From NCBI RefSeq assembly GCF_000519205.1, contig NZ_JAFB01000015.1:164875-228874 (forward strand): a stretch of DNA of 64,000 nt, written 5' to 3'. Positions 1-9,483 of the stretch are shown piece by piece. A program made the translations under genes and the position numbers. The stretch comes from Amycolatopsis taiwanensis DSM 45107 (GTDB lineage Bacteria > Actinomycetota > Actinomycetes > Mycobacteriales > Pseudonocardiaceae). Every line of letters starts with the position of its first letter. The stretch's first letter is position 1. The notes under the pieces were generated by a model that was given only the letters and a program-made list of their open reading frames with translations, did not search any database and had not been told where the DNA came from.

Positions 1-1119
<1,119 letters not shown>

Positions 1120-1128
1120 CTTGCGCTG

Positions 1129-1177
1129 CCCGTGTCGCCTTCTCGCCGGTATCGCGCCGGCGAGAAGGCCACACGGG
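1129..1177. terminator. Long hairpin between glyA and ppa
   Basis: Arms 1129-1149 and 1157-1177 are 21 nt each and pair with one mismatch around a 7-nt loop. It lies 9 nt after the glyA stop and 78 nt past the ppa stop, so it could end transcription from both sides. There is no U-tract, as is common in actinobacteria. Confidence 0.7.
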
Positions 1178-1182
1178 TCGGT

Positions 1183-1229
1183 ATGAGTGACCCGTTACTG
1201 TCGAAATGCGGCATGAACGGGTCACTCAT
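1183..1229. repeat. 47-bp palindromic repeat, copy 1
   Basis: Perfect 14-nt arms (1183-1196, ATGAGTGACCCGTT; 1216-1229) flank a 19-nt centre that is itself partly self-complementary. A second member lies at 15654-15700 with almost the same arms and a related centre read on the opposite strand. Both copies sit between convergent genes. It is likely a dispersed REP-like element or bidirectional terminator. Confidence 0.75.
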
Positions 1230-1254
1230 GCCCAGAACCGTTCCCGCTTCGTAA

Positions 1255-1770
1255 TCAGGGCGCGGACGTGCCGGCGGTCGCCGCGGCGAGCCGCTCCGCC
1301 TCGCGATCGTAGGCGCGCTTGATCTCGGCCTCGGCCTCCATCCGGCCCACCCACATCGAGCCCTCGACGCTCTTCGCGGGCTCCAGGTCCTTGTAGACCT
1401 CGAAGAAGTGCTGGATCTCCAGCTTGTGGAACTCGTTGAGGTGGTGGATGTCGCGCAGGTGTTCCAGGCGCGGATCCGCCGCCGGCACGGCGAGCACCTT
1501 GTCGTCCGGCCCCTTCTCGTCGGTCATCCGGAACATGCCGATGGCCCGGCACCGGATCAGGCAGCCGGGGAAGGTCGGTTCCTGCACCAGCACCAGCACG
1601 TCCAGCGGATCGCCGTCCTGGCCGAGCGTGTCGTCGATGAAGCCGTAGTCGGCGGGGTATTGGGTGGCCGTGAACAGGGTGCGGTCCAGGCGGATCCGTC
1701 CCGTTTCGTGGTCCACTTCGTACTTGTTGCGTTCCCCTTTGGGGATCTCGATGGTGGCGTCGAACTCCAC
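1255..1770 (-). CDS. ppa: Inorganic pyrophosphatase
   Basis: Soluble family I Mg-dependent pyrophosphatase that hydrolyses PPi released by biosynthetic reactions. The protein has the family core: [13 protein letters not shown] near the N-terminus and the metal-binding DGDPLDVLV with three aspartates. The start used is the GTG at 1770, giving [12 protein letters not shown] and 171 residues, because family members begin just before EF(D)xxIEIPKG; a GAGG lies 11 nt upstream. The frame stays open to a GTG at 1821, which would add 17 residues ([16 protein letters not shown]). Divergent from dacB and convergent with glyA; this order matches ppa-dacB in mycobacteria. Confidence 0.93.
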   Translation of the reverse strand: MEFDATIEIPKGERNKYEVDHETGRIRLDRTLFTATQYPADYGFIDDTLGQDGDPLDVLVLVQEPTFPGCLIRCRAIGMFRMTDEKGPDDKVLAVPAADPRLEHLRDIHHLNEFHKLEIQHFFEVYKDLEPAKSVEGSMWVGRMEAEAEIKRAYDREAERLAAATAGTSAP

Positions 1771-1931
1771 GGCCTTGCTGACCTCGTCTTTTCCCGCCGC
1801 ACGTGCGGCTAACTGTGTCACTTACTTGACTTCACTAGTGTGGACCACGCGCCGCTGGGCAGTCGCACTGATGTCGCACTGACAACTGTGACCTTGCCCC
1901 CTTGGCCGTCGACACCAGGTAGGAGGGGTGC

Positions 1932-4055
1932 GTGCCGCCGCACGAGCAGGAGCCCGGAGAGCCGCTGTGGCCATCGGATGACTCGGACACGCCAGGTGAA
2001 GGGGGAAAGACCGCACATCTTCCGGTGCTGGAGGAGCGGGATGGCCCGGAGAAGCCGGACCGGCCGGCCGAGCAGGAGACGGCCAACCTGCCGGTTTCGT
2101 CTCGGTTGCCGGAGCCGGGAACCGTGTGGGTGCCACGTCCGGCCCGACCGGCGAGCCCGCCCGAGTCCCAGCCGCGCGCGCAGCCGCAGAACCGGCCGGC
2201 CGAGCGCCCGCAGCCCCAGCCGGCCGGGCTCCCGGAGAACCGGCAGGCCGGGCGCCCACAGAACCAGTCGGCCGAGCACCCGGAGAACCGGCAGACCGAG
2301 CACCCGCAGAACCGGCAGGCCGAGCAGGAGACGGCCTACCTGCCTCAGTCGGCGGAGTCGGCAACCATGTGGGTGCGGCCCCCGGCGCGCCCCGAGCCTC
2401 AGCCGCCTGCTCAGACCCGGAACGCGCAGACCCAGAACCGGCCGGAGCAGGCGCCTCGGCCGGTGTTCCAGTCTCCGCAGCCACCACCGGTCTGGCCACC
2501 GCGACCGGCGCAGCCGCCCCAGCCACCGCCGTCGCGCCCGATCCCACCGGCCTCGGCGGCGCACGCCGAGCCGATGCGCATCGAAGCGACCGCGGAGGTT
2601 CCCGCCGCCATCGCGGCGACCGCGGAGGTTGTCGCTGACGAGCAAGCGCCGCCCGAGACGTCCCCGCCGCGCCGGCGGAGACGTGGGCTGATCCTCAGTG
2701 GGGCCGCGCTGTTACTCGTTGTCGTGCTCGGTGTGGCGGCCGCGCTGCCGTATGTGTCGAACCGGCTGGGCCTGCCTTGGGCACCGAACGTGCCCAAGGG
2801 TGACTCTCCGCAGCCCATGCCGGTGAATCTTGCTCTCAAGGCGCCCAACTCGTCGGCTCCGACCCCGACGAACTCCGGCATCGCCGGCGCGGTGGCCGGT
2901 CCGGCCGGCAACCCGGCGCTGGGCACGCTGACCGGTGCCGTCGTCGATCCGGCCACCGGCACGATGCTGTGGGACCAGAACGGTACGCAGCCGCTTACGC
3001 CCGCGTCCACAACCAAGATCCTCACCATGGCGGCCGCGCTGCTCACCCTCGACCACGGCCAGCAGTTGAGCACCAAGGTGGTGGCGGGCTCATCGCCGGA
3101 CACGGTGATCCTCGTCGCGGGCGGTGACCCGACCCTGTCCGCGCTGCCGGCCGGGCAGAAGTCGATCTACTCCGGCGCCGCGCACCTCGACGATCTCGTG
3201 TCGCAGGTCAAGAAGGCGACGGGCGGCGCTGTCCGCAAGGTGCAGATCGATCTGTCGCTCTACAGTGGCCCGCAGACCGCGGCGGGCTGGGCGCCGGGGG
3301 ACGCGCCGTCCACGTTCGCCGCCCCCATCACGCCCGGCATGCTGGACGGCGGGATGACCGATCCGGCCAATGAGCACTCGCCGCGGATCGGCGACCCTGC
3401 GGGCAAACTGCTCCAGGAGTTCGCGCGGCGGCTGGGCGCCAGCCCGGCGGGCACGACCACGGCGGCGAAGACCGCGAAGGTGCTCGGCGAGGTGCGCTCG
3501 GCTCCGTTGACCGAGCTGATCAACACCACGATCGAGATCTCCGACGACACCCTCGCCGAAATGCTCGGGCGGCAGACGGCGATCGCGGCCGGTGCTCCGG
3601 CGACTTTCGACGGGGCCGCTCAGGCTGCGATGAACGTGTTGTCCCAGAACGGTTTCGACATCACCGGAATGCAACTGCGGGACTCCAGCGGAATATCCAA
3701 CTTGAACAAGGTCCCGGCACGGCTGCTCGCCCAGTTGCTCGGCGTGGCGGCCGCTCCCGACGGGACGGACCAGCGCACCGCGAAGCTCCGGCCGTTGCTG
3801 GAGGGCCTGCCCGTGGCCGGCGGCAGCGGCACCCTGGACAGCCGGTACCACGATGCCGCGTCCTCGGCGGGCAAGGGCTGGGTACGGGCGAAGACGGGGA
3901 CGCTGGACGGCGTCAACACGCTCGCCGGCGTGGTGCTGGACGTCGACGGCCGGGTGCTCTCGTTCGCTCTGATGTCCAACGGCTCCGACAGCACGAGCGG
4001 CCGGCCCGCACTCGACGCGGTGACGGCGGCACTACGCGGCTGCGGCTGTCGTTGA
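1932..4055 (+). CDS. dacB: D-alanyl-D-alanine carboxypeptidase (PBP4 / S13 family)
   Basis: Membrane-anchored penicillin-binding protein that trims or cleaves peptidoglycan stem peptides outside the cell. Start GTG at 1932 follows AGGAGGGG. Order: a cytosolic Pro/Gln-rich region (residues 1-250) with six octapeptide repeats at 84-131 (for example HPENRQTE, HPQNRQAE); a transmembrane helix at about 253-275; then the S13 domain. The nucleophile is Ser359 with Lys362 (PASTTK), the second motif is Ser537-Asp-Asp rather than the usual SxN, and KTG is at 654-656. Three TA(H/N/Y)LP motifs lie in the cytosolic part. The long repetitive N-terminus is unusual for the family; the catalytic assignment is firm. 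Confidence 0.93.
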   Translation: MPPHEQEPGEPLWPSDDSDTPGEGGKTAHLPVLEERDGPEKPDRPAEQETANLPVSSRLPEPGTVWVPRPARPASPPESQPRAQPQNRPAERPQPQPAGLPENRQAGRPQNQSAEHPENRQTEHPQNRQAEQETAYLPQSAESATMWVRPPARPEPQPPAQTRNAQTQNRPEQAPRPVFQSPQPPPVWPPRPAQPPQPPPSRPIPPASAAHAEPMRIEATAEVPAAIAATAEVVADEQAPPETSPPRRRRRGLILSGAALLLVVVLGVAAALPYVSNRLGLPWAPNVPKGDSPQPMPVNLALKAPNSSAPTPTNSGIAGAVAGPAGNPALGTLTGAVVDPATGTMLWDQNGTQPLTPASTTKILTMAAALLTLDHGQQLSTKVVAGSSPDTVILVAGGDPTLSALPAGQKSIYSGAAHLDDLVSQVKKATGGAVRKVQIDLSLYSGPQTAAGWAPGDAPSTFAAPITPGMLDGGMTDPANEHSPRIGDPAGKLLQEFARRLGASPAGTTTAAKTAKVLGEVRSAPLTELINTTIEISDDTLAEMLGRQTAIAAGAPATFDGAAQAAMNVLSQNGFDITGMQLRDSSGISNLNKVPARLLAQLLGVAAAPDGTDQRTAKLRPLLEGLPVAGGSGTLDSRYHDAASSAGKGWVRAKTGTLDGVNTLAGVVLDVDGRVLSFALMSNGSDSTSGRPALDAVTAALRGCGCR

Positions 4056-4106
4056 CCTGCTGTAGAGCGGCCGCGGGCAGCGGAAGACAGCGCCGAAAAG
4101 GCCAGG

Positions 4107-4112
4107 TAGCGT
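4107..4112 (+). promoter_or_regulatory. -10 element for leaderless metalloprotease gene
   Basis: TAGCGT ends 7 nt before the GTG at 4120, the spacing expected if the transcript starts at the start codon. Confidence 0.4.
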
Positions 4113-4119
4113 CAGGTAG

Positions 4120-5202
4120 GTGAGCACCGTGAACGAGCCGGGCGCGGATGTGCCGCAGGAGACCGGGCGGCCGGTCATCGACTGGTCGCTGGCCGCGGCG
4201 ACCGGCGCCTTCCTGGTCCGCGGCGGGCCCGTGGTGTCGCGCGAGGAGGCCCATCTGGCGGTGACCGAGCTGCGGGAGCTGACCCCCGACGCCGAGGCCC
4301 ATGTCCGTGACCTGACCGGTCTGGGTGCCGGGTTGCCGCTGCTGCCCGGTGACGTCGTCGACCGGCCGGGCTGGGTGCGGTCGGCCGCGACCGGGCTCGA
4401 CGCGCTGACCGGACGGGCCCTGAAGTCGCTTCCGGCCAACCCGTTCGGCCCGCTGCTCGCCGGCACCGCCGGGGTGCAGACCGGGGTGGTGCTCGCCTTC
4501 CTCGCCTCCCGCGTGCTCGGGCAGTACGACCCGTTCGGCGCGGACGGGACGGGGCGGCTGCTGCTGGTCGCGCCGAACGTGGTGACCGCGCAGCAGGCGC
4601 TGGACGTGCCGGGCCGCGACTTCCGGATGTGGGTGTGCCTGCACGAGAGCACGCACCGCCTGCAGTTCACCGCGGTCGGCTGGCTCAAGGAGTACTTCGC
4701 CGACGAGGTGGAACGCCTGGTGAGCGGACTCTCCAGCGGCGACCTCGACGGCGTCACCGAACTGCTCGGCCGCATCCCGGACGCGGTGCGGGAAGCGCGG
4801 CGCAACAAGGCGGACGGTGTGGTGGCGCTCGGTCAGCTGCTGCGTTCCCCGCAACAGCGCGAGGTGTTCGACCGGCTGCTGGCGCTGTCCACTCTGCTGG
4901 AAGGCCATGCCGACTACGTGATGGACGCGGTGGGGCCGTCCGTGGTGCCCGCCGTGGAGATCATCCGCGCCCGGTTCACCCAGCGGCGCAAGGGCGGCGG
5001 CCTGCTGGACCGGTTCCTGCGCAGCGTGCTGGGGGTGGACGCGAAGATCCGCCAGTACGCACAGGGCGCCGCGTTCACCCGCCACGTCGTGGACCGGGTC
5101 GGGATGGACGGCTTCAACGCGGTGTGGACCTCGCCGAACACGTTGCCCTCGCGGGCCGAGATCGCCGATCCGGATGCCTGGGTCCGGCGCGTCCACAGGT
5201 GA
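4120..5202 (+). CDS. Zinc-dependent metalloprotease-like protein (DUF2342)
   Basis: Homologue of the conserved actinobacterial protein found just upstream of tilS (Rv3626c type). It has an HExxH signature, HESTH at residues 175-179 in a predicted helix followed by RLQF, which supports a zinc peptidase fold. The N-terminal stretch (TGRPVIDWSLAAATGAFL) and the C-terminal DAWVRRVH are typical. No signal peptide is seen. The GTG at 4120 is preceded at 7 nt by TAGCGT, suggesting leaderless mRNA; GTG at 4129 is an alternative. The stop overlaps tilS by 4 nt (GTGA), so the two are probably translated together. The substrate is unknown. Confidence 0.88.
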   Translation: MSTVNEPGADVPQETGRPVIDWSLAAATGAFLVRGGPVVSREEAHLAVTELRELTPDAEAHVRDLTGLGAGLPLLPGDVVDRPGWVRSAATGLDALTGRALKSLPANPFGPLLAGTAGVQTGVVLAFLASRVLGQYDPFGADGTGRLLLVAPNVVTAQQALDVPGRDFRMWVCLHESTHRLQFTAVGWLKEYFADEVERLVSGLSSGDLDGVTELLGRIPDAVREARRNKADGVVALGQLLRSPQQREVFDRLLALSTLLEGHADYVMDAVGPSVVPAVEIIRARFTQRRKGGGLLDRFLRSVLGVDAKIRQYAQGAAFTRHVVDRVGMDGFNAVWTSPNTLPSRAEIADPDAWVRRVHR

Positions 5203-6182
5203 AGGGGGCGGTCGCGCGGGTGCGACGGGCCGTGCGGGAGTTCCTCGAGCCCGTGCGATTCGATGAGCTGAACGTCGCCGTGTCCGGCGGGGCCGACTCG
5301 CTCGCCCTCACCGAGGCCACCGCCCATGTGGGTCACCGGCTCGGCATGCCGGTTCGGGCGCTGGTCGTGGACCACCGGCTCCAGGAGGGTTCGGCCCGGG
5401 TCGCGGCCGAGGCCGCGGGGCTCGCGCGCAAGCTCGGTGCGGACACCGCCGAGGTGCTCGCCGTCGACGTCACCGGGCCTGGCGGGGTCGAAGCCGCCGC
5501 ACGCCGCGCCCGCTACGCCGCGCTGCGCAGTGCGCTGTCCGGACCGGACTCCGTTTGCCTGCTCGGCCATACCCGTGACGATCAGGCCGAGACCGTGCTA
5601 CTCGGGCTCGGCCGCGGTTCCGGACCCCGGTCAATGGCCGGGATGAAGCCGCTGGATCCGCCGTGGGGCAGGCCGCTGCTTCAGGTGCCGCGCTCGGTGA
5701 CTCGCCAGGCCTGCGAGGAACTCGGGGTCGAGCCCTGGGAGGACCCGCACAACGCCGACTCCCGGTTCACGCGGGTGCGGCTGCGCACCGCGGTGTTGCC
5801 GTTGCTGGAGGAGGTGCTCAACGGCGGAGTGTCCGCCGCGCTGGCCCGCACCGCCGCTCAGGTGCGTGAAGACCTGGAAACCCTGGATTTCCTCGCCGCG
5901 GGTTTGCTGGCCAGGGCTCGCGACGGGGCTCGGCTGCGCACCGAGGTGCTGGCCGGCGAGCCGGCCGCGCTGCGCCGCCGGGTGCTGCGCCGGTGGTTGC
6001 TGGACGCCGGGGCGCGCGATCTGACCGATGGCCACCTGCGGTCGGTCGACGCGCTGGTGGGCGACTGGCGCGGTCAGGGTGGCGTTTGGCTGCCCGGGAG
6101 CTTGGTGGTCGACCGGGCACGTGGCAGGCTTGCGGTGAACTGTCGCGAACCAGAACCAAAACCAGAACCAAAAGGGGAATGA
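5199..6182 (+). CDS. tilS: tRNA(Ile)-lysidine synthetase
   Basis: Modifies C34 of the AUA-reading tRNA-Ile to lysidine using ATP and lysine, an essential decoding step. The start is the GTG at 5199, which shares four bases with the stop of the metalloprotease gene. The PP-loop ATP site SGGADS is at residues 29-34, followed by DHRLQEGS and the conserved LLGHTRDDQAETVLLGL. Length is 327 residues, the short actinobacterial form. The last residues are a charged repeat (EPEPKPEPKGE) coded by A-rich DNA that also supplies the ribosome-binding site of hpt, 3 nt downstream. The tilS-hpt order is widely conserved. Confidence 0.95.
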   Translation: MKGAVARVRRAVREFLEPVRFDELNVAVSGGADSLALTEATAHVGHRLGMPVRALVVDHRLQEGSARVAAEAAGLARKLGADTAEVLAVDVTGPGGVEAAARRARYAALRSALSGPDSVCLLGHTRDDQAETVLLGLGRGSGPRSMAGMKPLDPPWGRPLLQVPRSVTRQACEELGVEPWEDPHNADSRFTRVRLRTAVLPLLEEVLNGGVSAALARTAAQVREDLETLDFLAAGLLARARDGARLRTEVLAGEPAALRRRVLRRWLLDAGARDLTDGHLRSVDALVGDWRGQGGVWLPGSLVVDRARGRLAVNCREPEPKPEPKGE

Positions 6183-6185
6183 CCG

Positions 6186-6740
6186 GTGTACGAAGGCGAG
6201 ATCGCCTCCGTGCTCGTTACCGAGCAGCAGATTCAGGACAAGATTGCCGAACTCGCCAAGGAGGTCGTGGCCGACTACGACCGGGAGGGTGTGACCGGAG
6301 ACCTCCTGCTGGTCGGCGTGCTCAAGGGCGCGGTCATGTTCATGACCGACTTCGCCCGTGCGCTGCCGATGCCCGCTCAACTGGAGTTCATGGCCGTTTC
6401 CTCTTACGGTTCGGCCACTTCCTCGTCGGGAGTCGTGCGCATCCTCAAGGACCTCGACCGGGACATCGCCGGCCGGCACGTGCTCATCGTCGAGGACATC
6501 GTCGACTCCGGGCTCACGCTGTCCTGGCTGTTGAAGAATCTGGCCAGCCGCAACCCGGCGTCGCTGCAGGTCTGCTCGTTGCTGCGGAAGCCGGAGGCGG
6601 TGAAGGTCGACGTTTCGGTCCGGTACGTCGGTTTCGATATTCCCAACGAATTCGTCGTGGGATACGGGCTGGACTATGCCGAGCGCTACCGCGACCTGCC
6701 CTACATCGGGACGCTGGATCCGCACGTCTACAGCTCCTGA
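6186..6740 (+). CDS. hpt: Hypoxanthine phosphoribosyltransferase
   Basis: Purine salvage enzyme joining hypoxanthine or guanine to PRPP to give IMP or GMP. The PRPP-binding loop is [14 protein letters not shown], with the flexible-loop segment [13 protein letters not shown] before it and the C-terminal purine-contact segment [17 protein letters not shown]. 184 residues, normal length. The GTG start at 6186 follows AAAAGGGGAAT. It forms the end of the metalloprotease-tilS-hpt operon; in many bacteria hpt is followed by ftsH, but here a type VII secretion cluster separates them. Confidence 0.96.
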   Translation: MYEGEIASVLVTEQQIQDKIAELAKEVVADYDREGVTGDLLLVGVLKGAVMFMTDFARALPMPAQLEFMAVSSYGSATSSSGVVRILKDLDRDIAGRHVLIVEDIVDSGLTLSWLLKNLASRNPASLQVCSLLRKPEAVKVDVSVRYVGFDIPNEFVVGYGLDYAERYRDLPYIGTLDPHVYSS

Positions 6741-6817
6741 CCGCATACCAGGAAAAACCGGGAACCCGAAGCCGGTGAAAGCCGTCCTATGGCTGGTGCG
6801 AGTGCGTTAACCTATGC

Positions 6818-6823
6818 GAACTA
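6818..6823 (+). promoter_or_regulatory. Candidate -10 for the ESX accessory cluster
   Basis: TAACCT lies 40 nt upstream of the ATG at 6864, leaving room for the GGGGAG ribosome-binding site. No clear -35 was found. Confidence 0.25.
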
Positions 6824-6863
6824 CAGCAGCGAAAGCGCTGACTTGGGCCAGGGGAGTGAACCG

Positions 6864-7235
6864 ATGGGGAACAGCAACGCGGATGCCGCGGCCTTCCGTG
6901 CCGCCGCCGTGAATGGCCAGCTGGGGGTGGACCCCGACGCCGCGCAGGCCGTGCTGAAGAAGATCCGCACTGGCAAGGATTCGGTCGAGAACCTGCTGCG
7001 CAACGCGGGCTCTCTGGCCGAGCCGCCGAAGCTGGGGGCGAACCCGGTGGGCGACGCGATCGCGACCAAGTTCGCAGAGCGCGCGGACGGCGGTGGTGAC
7101 TCCTACGCCCAGGCGCTGCAGAACCTCTACACCCAGTACGAACAGGCCGAGCAGGCCATCGTCGCGGCGATGAACCACTACCACCGGATGGAGCAGGACG
7201 CCTCCGACGCGCTTTCCGGTAACCGGGAGGTCTGA
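6864..7235 (+). CDS. Small helical PE-like / ESX-associated protein
   Basis: 123-residue protein, almost entirely predicted helix, first gene of the ESX accessory cluster. The ATG at 6864 is preceded by CCAGGGGAGTGAACCG, a good ribosome-binding site; the frame upstream has no such support. Near the C-terminus are Y-x3-E motifs (YEQAE, YHRME), the form of the general type VII secretion signal found after helical hairpins in PE and Esx proteins. It sits 5 nt upstream of the PPE-like gene, the usual place of the PE partner. I infer a secreted heterodimer partner of the next protein. There is no clear WxG turn, so it is not a standard Esx protein. Confidence 0.7.
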   Translation: MGNSNADAAAFRAAAVNGQLGVDPDAAQAVLKKIRTGKDSVENLLRNAGSLAEPPKLGANPVGDAIATKFAERADGGGDSYAQALQNLYTQYEQAEQAIVAAMNHYHRMEQDASDALSGNREV

Positions 7236-7240
7236 TCCAG

Positions 7241-8596
7241 ATGGAGTACACAAGCGACCCCAGGCCGTCCCGTCAGCCGAACACGCAGTCGGACGTGCCA
7301 TTGGGAGACAACGGCGAGAGCGACGCACTCGTCCGGCAGGCCCGTAATTCCGCGGGCGGGTTCGACTACGGCTCCGATCGCGTCATCGGCAACCCGCCGA
7401 ACTGGGCGTCCCAGCAGAGCGACCAGCTCTACCGCGGCGCGACCCAGAACAACGATCCGGCCAGCGCCGAGGCCACCGGGCAGCTGTGGCGGTCGCACGG
7501 CGAGGAGCTGCACCAGGCCGCCAACGATCTCTACAACGCGATCAGCGAGCTGGGTAACGTCTGGGTCGGCCGAGGTGCCGGGTCCGCGCAGGGCGCGCTG
7601 GTCGGCATCGCCAACTCCAGCAAGCAGGCCGGTGACGCCGCGCACACCATGTCCTCCCGGCTGGCGCAGCAGGCCGCCGCCGCGGCAGAGGTCAAGAAGA
7701 TGCCGGCGCCCAAGGACTTCGACCCGGCGCAGCAGACCGCCGCCATGCTGGCCGGTGGCCCGGCCGCGATGGTCGCGGATATGAAGAAGCAGGCCGACGA
7801 GGCCGACGCGGTGCACGCGCAGCAGGTCCAGTACTTCAATGCCTACACCCAGGCAATGTCCGAAGTGGACGGAACCACGCCGAGCTTCGGCCCCGACTCC
7901 CTCGGGCTGCCGGCCAGCGGCAGCATCAGCGTCACGCGGGCTTCCTCGGTGGGGGGCGTGAGCGGTGTTGTCGGCGCGTACGGCGCCGGCTCGGCCGGTC
8001 CGATCGGCGTCGGTTACGCGGGTGGTGACGTGGCCGGTGGCCACGGTGCGGCCCCCGGGGCGCTCGGCGGGCAGTTCGGCGGAGCCGGCCAGCCCGGCGT
8101 TCCGGGTGCCGCGGGCGCCCCCGCGGCGGCACACGGTGGCCCCGCGGCGGCCCACGGCACGCACGGCGCCTCGCCGGTGCCCACTTCCTCCGCCGGCGGC
8201 GGAGGCTCCTCGGCGCTGGGGATCGGGCTCGGGGTCGCGGGCGCGGGCCTGGCCGCGGTGGCCGGCAAGGCGGTGCTCGGCCGCGGCAACAAGTCCGGCG
8301 CGAAGAAGGCCGCCGACGCCACCGACGCCGCGAGCGTCCAGGAAGCCGAGCAGCTGCACGGGCCGGCGCAGAACCAGCCCCTGATGAACGCCCAGGGCAC
8401 GATCGGCAACGCGCAGAACACGCCGCCGCCCGCCGCTGGAATGGGCGGAATGGGTGGCATGGCCGGCGGCCAGCGCGAGGAGGACAAGGAGCACACCCGT
8501 GCGTCCTTCCTCATCGAGGCCGACCCGGATGCCGCGTTCGGAGCGGGCACGGCGACCCCGCCGCCGGTGATCGGCGCCTGGGACGACGAGGACTGA
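7241..8596 (+). CDS. PPE-like type VII secretion substrate
   Basis: 451-residue protein with a helical N-terminal domain (about 45-200) resembling PPE domains: NPPNWASQQSDQLY, then SELGNVWVGRGAGSA with a WxG turn, then long Ala/Gln-rich helices. The C-terminal half (210-420) is Gly/Ala-rich low complexity, ending in an acidic tail (GAWDDED). It follows the PE-like gene by 5 nt and precedes two EspG-like chaperone genes, the standard PE-PPE-EspG logic of ESX systems. In mycobacteria the same chromosomal position carries PE32/PPE65. Function after secretion is unknown. Confidence 0.8.
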   Translation: MEYTSDPRPSRQPNTQSDVPLGDNGESDALVRQARNSAGGFDYGSDRVIGNPPNWASQQSDQLYRGATQNNDPASAEATGQLWRSHGEELHQAANDLYNAISELGNVWVGRGAGSAQGALVGIANSSKQAGDAAHTMSSRLAQQAAAAAEVKKMPAPKDFDPAQQTAAMLAGGPAAMVADMKKQADEADAVHAQQVQYFNAYTQAMSEVDGTTPSFGPDSLGLPASGSISVTRASSVGGVSGVVGAYGAGSAGPIGVGYAGGDVAGGHGAAPGALGGQFGGAGQPGVPGAAGAPAAAHGGPAAAHGTHGASPVPTSSAGGGGSSALGIGLGVAGAGLAAVAGKAVLGRGNKSGAKKAADATDAASVQEAEQLHGPAQNQPLMNAQGTIGNAQNTPPPAAGMGGMGGMAGGQREEDKEHTRASFLIEADPDAAFGAGTATPPPVIGAWDDED

Positions 8597-8679
8597 GTGC
8601 GTGCCCAGGACCAGCACAGCAGGAGGCTGATTCGAGCTCGGCCCGTCCAGGGGCGCTCGGTCGCGGCAGGAGGGAACCG

Positions 8680-9483
8680 ATGACACGAGCGGAACTGCTT
8701 ACTCCGCTGGAGTTGGATTTTCTGTGGGAGTCCTTCGGGGCGGGCGAACTGCCCTACCCGCTGCGGTTGCGCTCGCACGGGGCCACCGTCGACGAGCGGG
8801 CGCAACTGCGGGGGCAGGTTCTCGCGGGGCTGGCCCAGCGTGGCGTGGCGGACGGCCGAGGGCGTCCGGAACCGCATGTCGAGGACATCTTCGAGACGCT
8901 GGCCACCCCCGAGGTGAGCCTGGATTCGGTGCATCTGGGCGAGCCTGGGTCCAAGCCGCTGCTCGCCGTGGCCTCGGCTCTGGGCGGCAACGGACTCCTC
9001 GCCGTGCAGGACGAGCGTGGCTTCCACTTCCAGCCGATCCCGCCGGACGGGCTGGCCAGCGCGATCATTTCGCTGTTCCCACCGGCTCCCCGCGGTTCGG
9101 AGAAGTCGATCACGGTGCCGCTGGCGGAGCTGGTCGGCGGCACCGGGGCGGACTTCCTGCAGCGGCGCCCACCCGCGGGGACCGGGCGGGTGAACGCCGA
9201 CGACGACCGCAAGACGCTGGCGCGGCTACAGGCCCAGCCGCGGTTGCGGGGCGGCCAGCTCGGAGCCAATGCCCGCAACCGGATGGGCGGCAAGACGCGT
9301 TCGCCGGTGCTGAGCTGGTTCGACACCGAGTCCGGGCGCTATCTCACGCAGGCCAGCAGCGGCCACGACGGCCGCGACTGGATCACCGTCGCGCCGGCGG
9401 ACGCGGCGACCCTGCGGCATCGCCTGAGTGAGATGCTCGCAGGTGTGGCGGATCGCGAAACGGCTCCCGGAGGCGCCTGGTGA
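8680..9483 (+). CDS. EspG-family ESX chaperone, copy 1
   Basis: 267-residue cytosolic protein of the EspG type, which binds the tip of a cognate PPE protein and delivers it to the ESX secretion machine. N-terminal signature: TPLELDFLWESFGAGELPYP; later RGGQLGANARNR, SPVLSWFDTESGRYL and the C-terminal WITVAPADAATLRHRL. The ATG at 8680 follows GGAGGGAACCG. The next gene is a clear paralogue with the same block order, overlapping by 4 nt, which indicates tandem duplication with possible division of labour between substrates. No ESX membrane component is in the window. Confidence 0.86.
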   Translation: MTRAELLTPLELDFLWESFGAGELPYPLRLRSHGATVDERAQLRGQVLAGLAQRGVADGRGRPEPHVEDIFETLATPEVSLDSVHLGEPGSKPLLAVASALGGNGLLAVQDERGFHFQPIPPDGLASAIISLFPPAPRGSEKSITVPLAELVGGTGADFLQRRPPAGTGRVNADDDRKTLARLQAQPRLRGGQLGANARNRMGGKTRSPVLSWFDTESGRYLTQASSGHDGRDWITVAPADAATLRHRLSEMLAGVADRETAPGGAW

